Shown here one piece after another: positions 62,590 to 64,000 of a DNA stretch of 64,000 nucleotides. Source of the DNA: Bacteroidota bacterium (GTDB taxonomy: Bacteria > Bacteroidota > Bacteroidia > Flavobacteriales_D > Sanyastnellaceae); the NCBI GenBank assembly GCA_027624855.1, contig JAQBTQ010000004.1, positions 57,908-121,907 on the forward strand, in the 5' to 3' direction. Every line of letters begins with the position of its first letter. Position 1 is the first letter of the stretch. The notes below the pieces were generated by a model, which saw nothing but the letters and a program-made list of their open reading frames with translations, ran no database searches and was not told the DNA's origin. Position numbers and translations under genes: made by a program.

Positions 62590-64000
62590 ATGAAAAATCA
62601 ACTTTCTCTGGTTCTCGGCTTTGTTCTCTCACTGTGCAGTGTCCAACTTATTGCTCAATGCGAAGCGGATACGACCATTTATTTGACGGACTTCACCTTT
62701 ACGCCTAGTCAAATGACCATATCCGTCGGTCAGACGGTCGCATTTGTTAACGCCGAAGGCATCCACAATGTGGACGGCACGGCCGCCACGAACCCTGTGC
62801 CGTTCTTCTTGGACGAAACGGAAGGAAACATTGAAGGCGTCTGCATGGGCACGGTTACGTTCGACGTTCCAGGTATTTACACTTTTACATCATCCATCGG
62901 GGTGCAGCCGGAGTTGGGGATGAACGGGACAATCGTCGTGGATGCGGTTACCTTGACCGACCGATTGTTCGAGTTCTGGGGAGGAGGAGAATTGGAGTCG
63001 CTGCAAGGCTTTCAATCCAGTTATGTGTTCACTTCCTACCTCAGTTCTACCTATGTTGGTGGAGTTGACAATCCAGGCTGGGTAGGCGAGGTGGATCTCA
63101 ATGGAACAGAAGAATACACGGTCTTTGTGCCGAATGATCCAGCGGTGAACGATTTAATGGAACTTATAAACTTGAGTCAATTCGATATGGCGGCCTTTTA
63201 CGACATGCCAAACGCATTGAAGTATCATATTGTGCCTGGTGTTTACATGGCAGACGACCTCCAGGATGGCATGACGTTGGAGACGGCCGAAGGCCAGTCT
63301 CTTAGCATTTCCATCGGCGATGACGGAAGCGCCGTCGTGGATGATGCCACCATCATCTACTCGGACATCACGGCATTCAATGGTGTTCTGCATATGGTGG
63401 ACAAGATCCTGGCGCCAGCGGGTTACCCCAGTGCGACTACGTGGGACGCCATCGTGCAAAGCCCCGATCACACCATTTTGGAACAGGCTTTGCTCGACGA
63501 GGGATTGAATGAGGCGTTGCGAGGTCAGCCCATCTTGAATGACAACGAACCTGCGGAAGGGCCTTTCACCGTCTTCGCTCCGACCGATGACGCCTTCATT
63601 GCGTTCGCGGAGGAGAATGGATTCGCCAGCGTATCCGAGCTGCTCGGTTCACAATACATGGACGATATCTTGTACGGCCATTTGGTCGAGGCGGTGTATG
63701 AGAGCGATCAATTGTACAACGGTCAGAATTTGGTTTCGTACGGCAACGAATCCATCAGCATCGCCATCGATGCGGACGGCATTTCGGCCAATGCTGCCAC
63801 GATTATTCAACCGGACATTTTGGCTTACAACGGGGTCGTACACGCCTTGGGTGAAGTCATGCCATTCAACTTCCCTCCACCTGTGGGATCGTGCGGGACT
63901 TGGACCATCAATATGACTTCGAATCCAGCGGGAGGAACTGGCTGGGGAGGTGCAACGGTGAATGTGCTCTCGAATGGGGTCCTCATTGCTTCGGAAACCA
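62590..64000 (+). CDS. Secreted FAS1 (fasciclin) protein with degenerate cupredoxin domain (runs off the window)
   Basis: The frame is open from the ATG at 62590 to the last base, 470 residues so far. A signal peptide ends about residue 22 (VQLIAQ). Residues 25-120 have the plastocyanin-like layout FTFTPSQMTISVGQTVAFVN with His59 in GIHNVDG and Met111 in LGMNGTIVV, but where the copper-binding Cys and second His are expected there are Ile103 and Gln106. Two FAS1 domains follow (about 122-280 and 281-425), with YTVFVPNDPAV and FTVFAPTDDAF as their first strands. The section is richer in G+C than upstream. FAS1 proteins mediate adhesion. A sorting domain may lie downstream. Confidence 0.88.
   Translation, partial: MKNQLSLVLGFVLSLCSVQLIAQCEADTTIYLTDFTFTPSQMTISVGQTVAFVNAEGIHNVDGTAATNPVPFFLDETEGNIEGVCMGTVTFDVPGIYTFTSSIGVQPELGMNGTIVVDAVTLTDRLFEFWGGGELESLQGFQSSYVFTSYLSSTYVGGVDNPGWVGEVDLNGTEEYTVFVPNDPAVNDLMELINLSQFDMAAFYDMPNALKYHIVPGVYMADDLQDGMTLETAEGQSLSISIGDDGSAVVDDATIIYSDITAFNGVLHMVDKILAPAGYPSATTWDAIVQSPDHTILEQALLDEGLNEALRGQPILNDNEPAEGPFTVFAPTDDAFIAFAEENGFASVSELLGSQYMDDILYGHLVEAVYESDQLYNGQNLVSYGNESISIAIDADGISANAATIIQPDILAYNGVVHALGEVMPFNFPPPVGSCGTWTINMTSNPAGGTGWGGATVNVLSNGVLIASET

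Noticed and set aside
1..64000. Mobile elements, CRISPR arrays, tRNA and rRNA genes
   Set aside because: No transposase, integrase or terminal inverted repeats, no spaced repeat array and no cloverleaf or ribosomal RNA sequence was recognised by eye; a tRNA-specific scan was not possible here.

Overview
The window is one contiguous, gene-dense stretch of a Bacteroidota chromosome, probably from a marine Flavobacteriales-like lineage. Evidence: a secreted protein with a type IX secretion (T9SS) C-terminal sorting domain (25404-27326), start regions without Shine-Dalgarno sequences, promoter elements of the Bacteroidota form TAnnTTTG, an LptD with associated DUF6728-like small protein, the DUF3822-rsmD-coaD and rsfS-ftsH-DUF2007-cdsA-psd gene blocks, and a flavobacterial-type carotenoid operon. 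No rRNA, tRNA, CRISPR array, insertion sequence or prophage was seen, and no gene-free gap exceeds 300 bases. Most of the window is core genome.

Layout. 1-10.2 kb: end of a Ppx/GppA-type phosphatase, a TlpA-like lipoprotein, an orphan MacB-type permease, aconitase, PdeM-like nuclease, a lipoprotein, a NamZ-type (DUF1343) muramidase and a LolC/E-type permease. 10.2-14.6 kb: a CBS-like cysteine synthase, ornithine aminotransferase, ndk and a RecD-like helicase. 14.7-18.8 kb: membrane protein, DUF3822, rsmD, coaD and a thioredoxin-fold protein without cysteines. 18.8-25.3 kb: NUDIX hydrolase, pyrE, an SRPBCC protein, birA, then rsfS-ftsH-DUF2007-cdsA-psd. 25.4-30 kb: T9SS cargo, cinA, a lone rpmB, prohibitin-like protein. 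30-39.8 kb: a minus-strand operon (amidase, MCE protein, two Fe-S proteins, fabG, VWA protein) divergent from lptD. 39.8-46.5 kb: DUF6728-like small protein, ridA, pabA, a cluster of three lipoproteins (CsgG-like plus two LPP20-like) and a saccharopine-dehydrogenase-like gene. 46.6-52.9 kb: ispH, mutL, two rhomboids and an endonuclease/exonuclease/phosphatase-family protein.

52.8-64 kb is the most interesting part. An eight-gene minus-strand carotenoid operon (crtI, crtB, unknown, idi, crtD, cruF, crtZ, lycopene cyclase) has the gene content expected for a saproxanthin/myxol-type monocyclic hydroxylated carotenoid. It is divergent from a plus-strand operon of a lipoprotein, an ECF sigma factor and a membrane protein that looks like an anti-sigma region joined to a large extracytoplasmic domain. 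Then comes a secreted FAS1 protein with a degenerate cupredoxin domain. All three transcription units are preceded by the same bipartite element, GTCACAA-N16-GTA (59763-59788 minus, 59807-59832 plus, 62538-62563 plus). The two plus-strand copies also share AATGGTA at the second box. I infer that this is the promoter of the locally encoded ECF sigma factor, so that carotenoid synthesis, the sigma operon and the FAS1 protein form one regulon. The inducing signal cannot be read from the sequence; light or singlet oxygen would be a guess by analogy with other ECF-controlled carotenoid systems.

Elsewhere the isoprenoid supply (ispH, idi) feeds the carotenoid genes. Envelope functions dominate the rest: lptD, MCE protein, LolC/E-like permease, amidase, NamZ, rhomboids and many lipoproteins.
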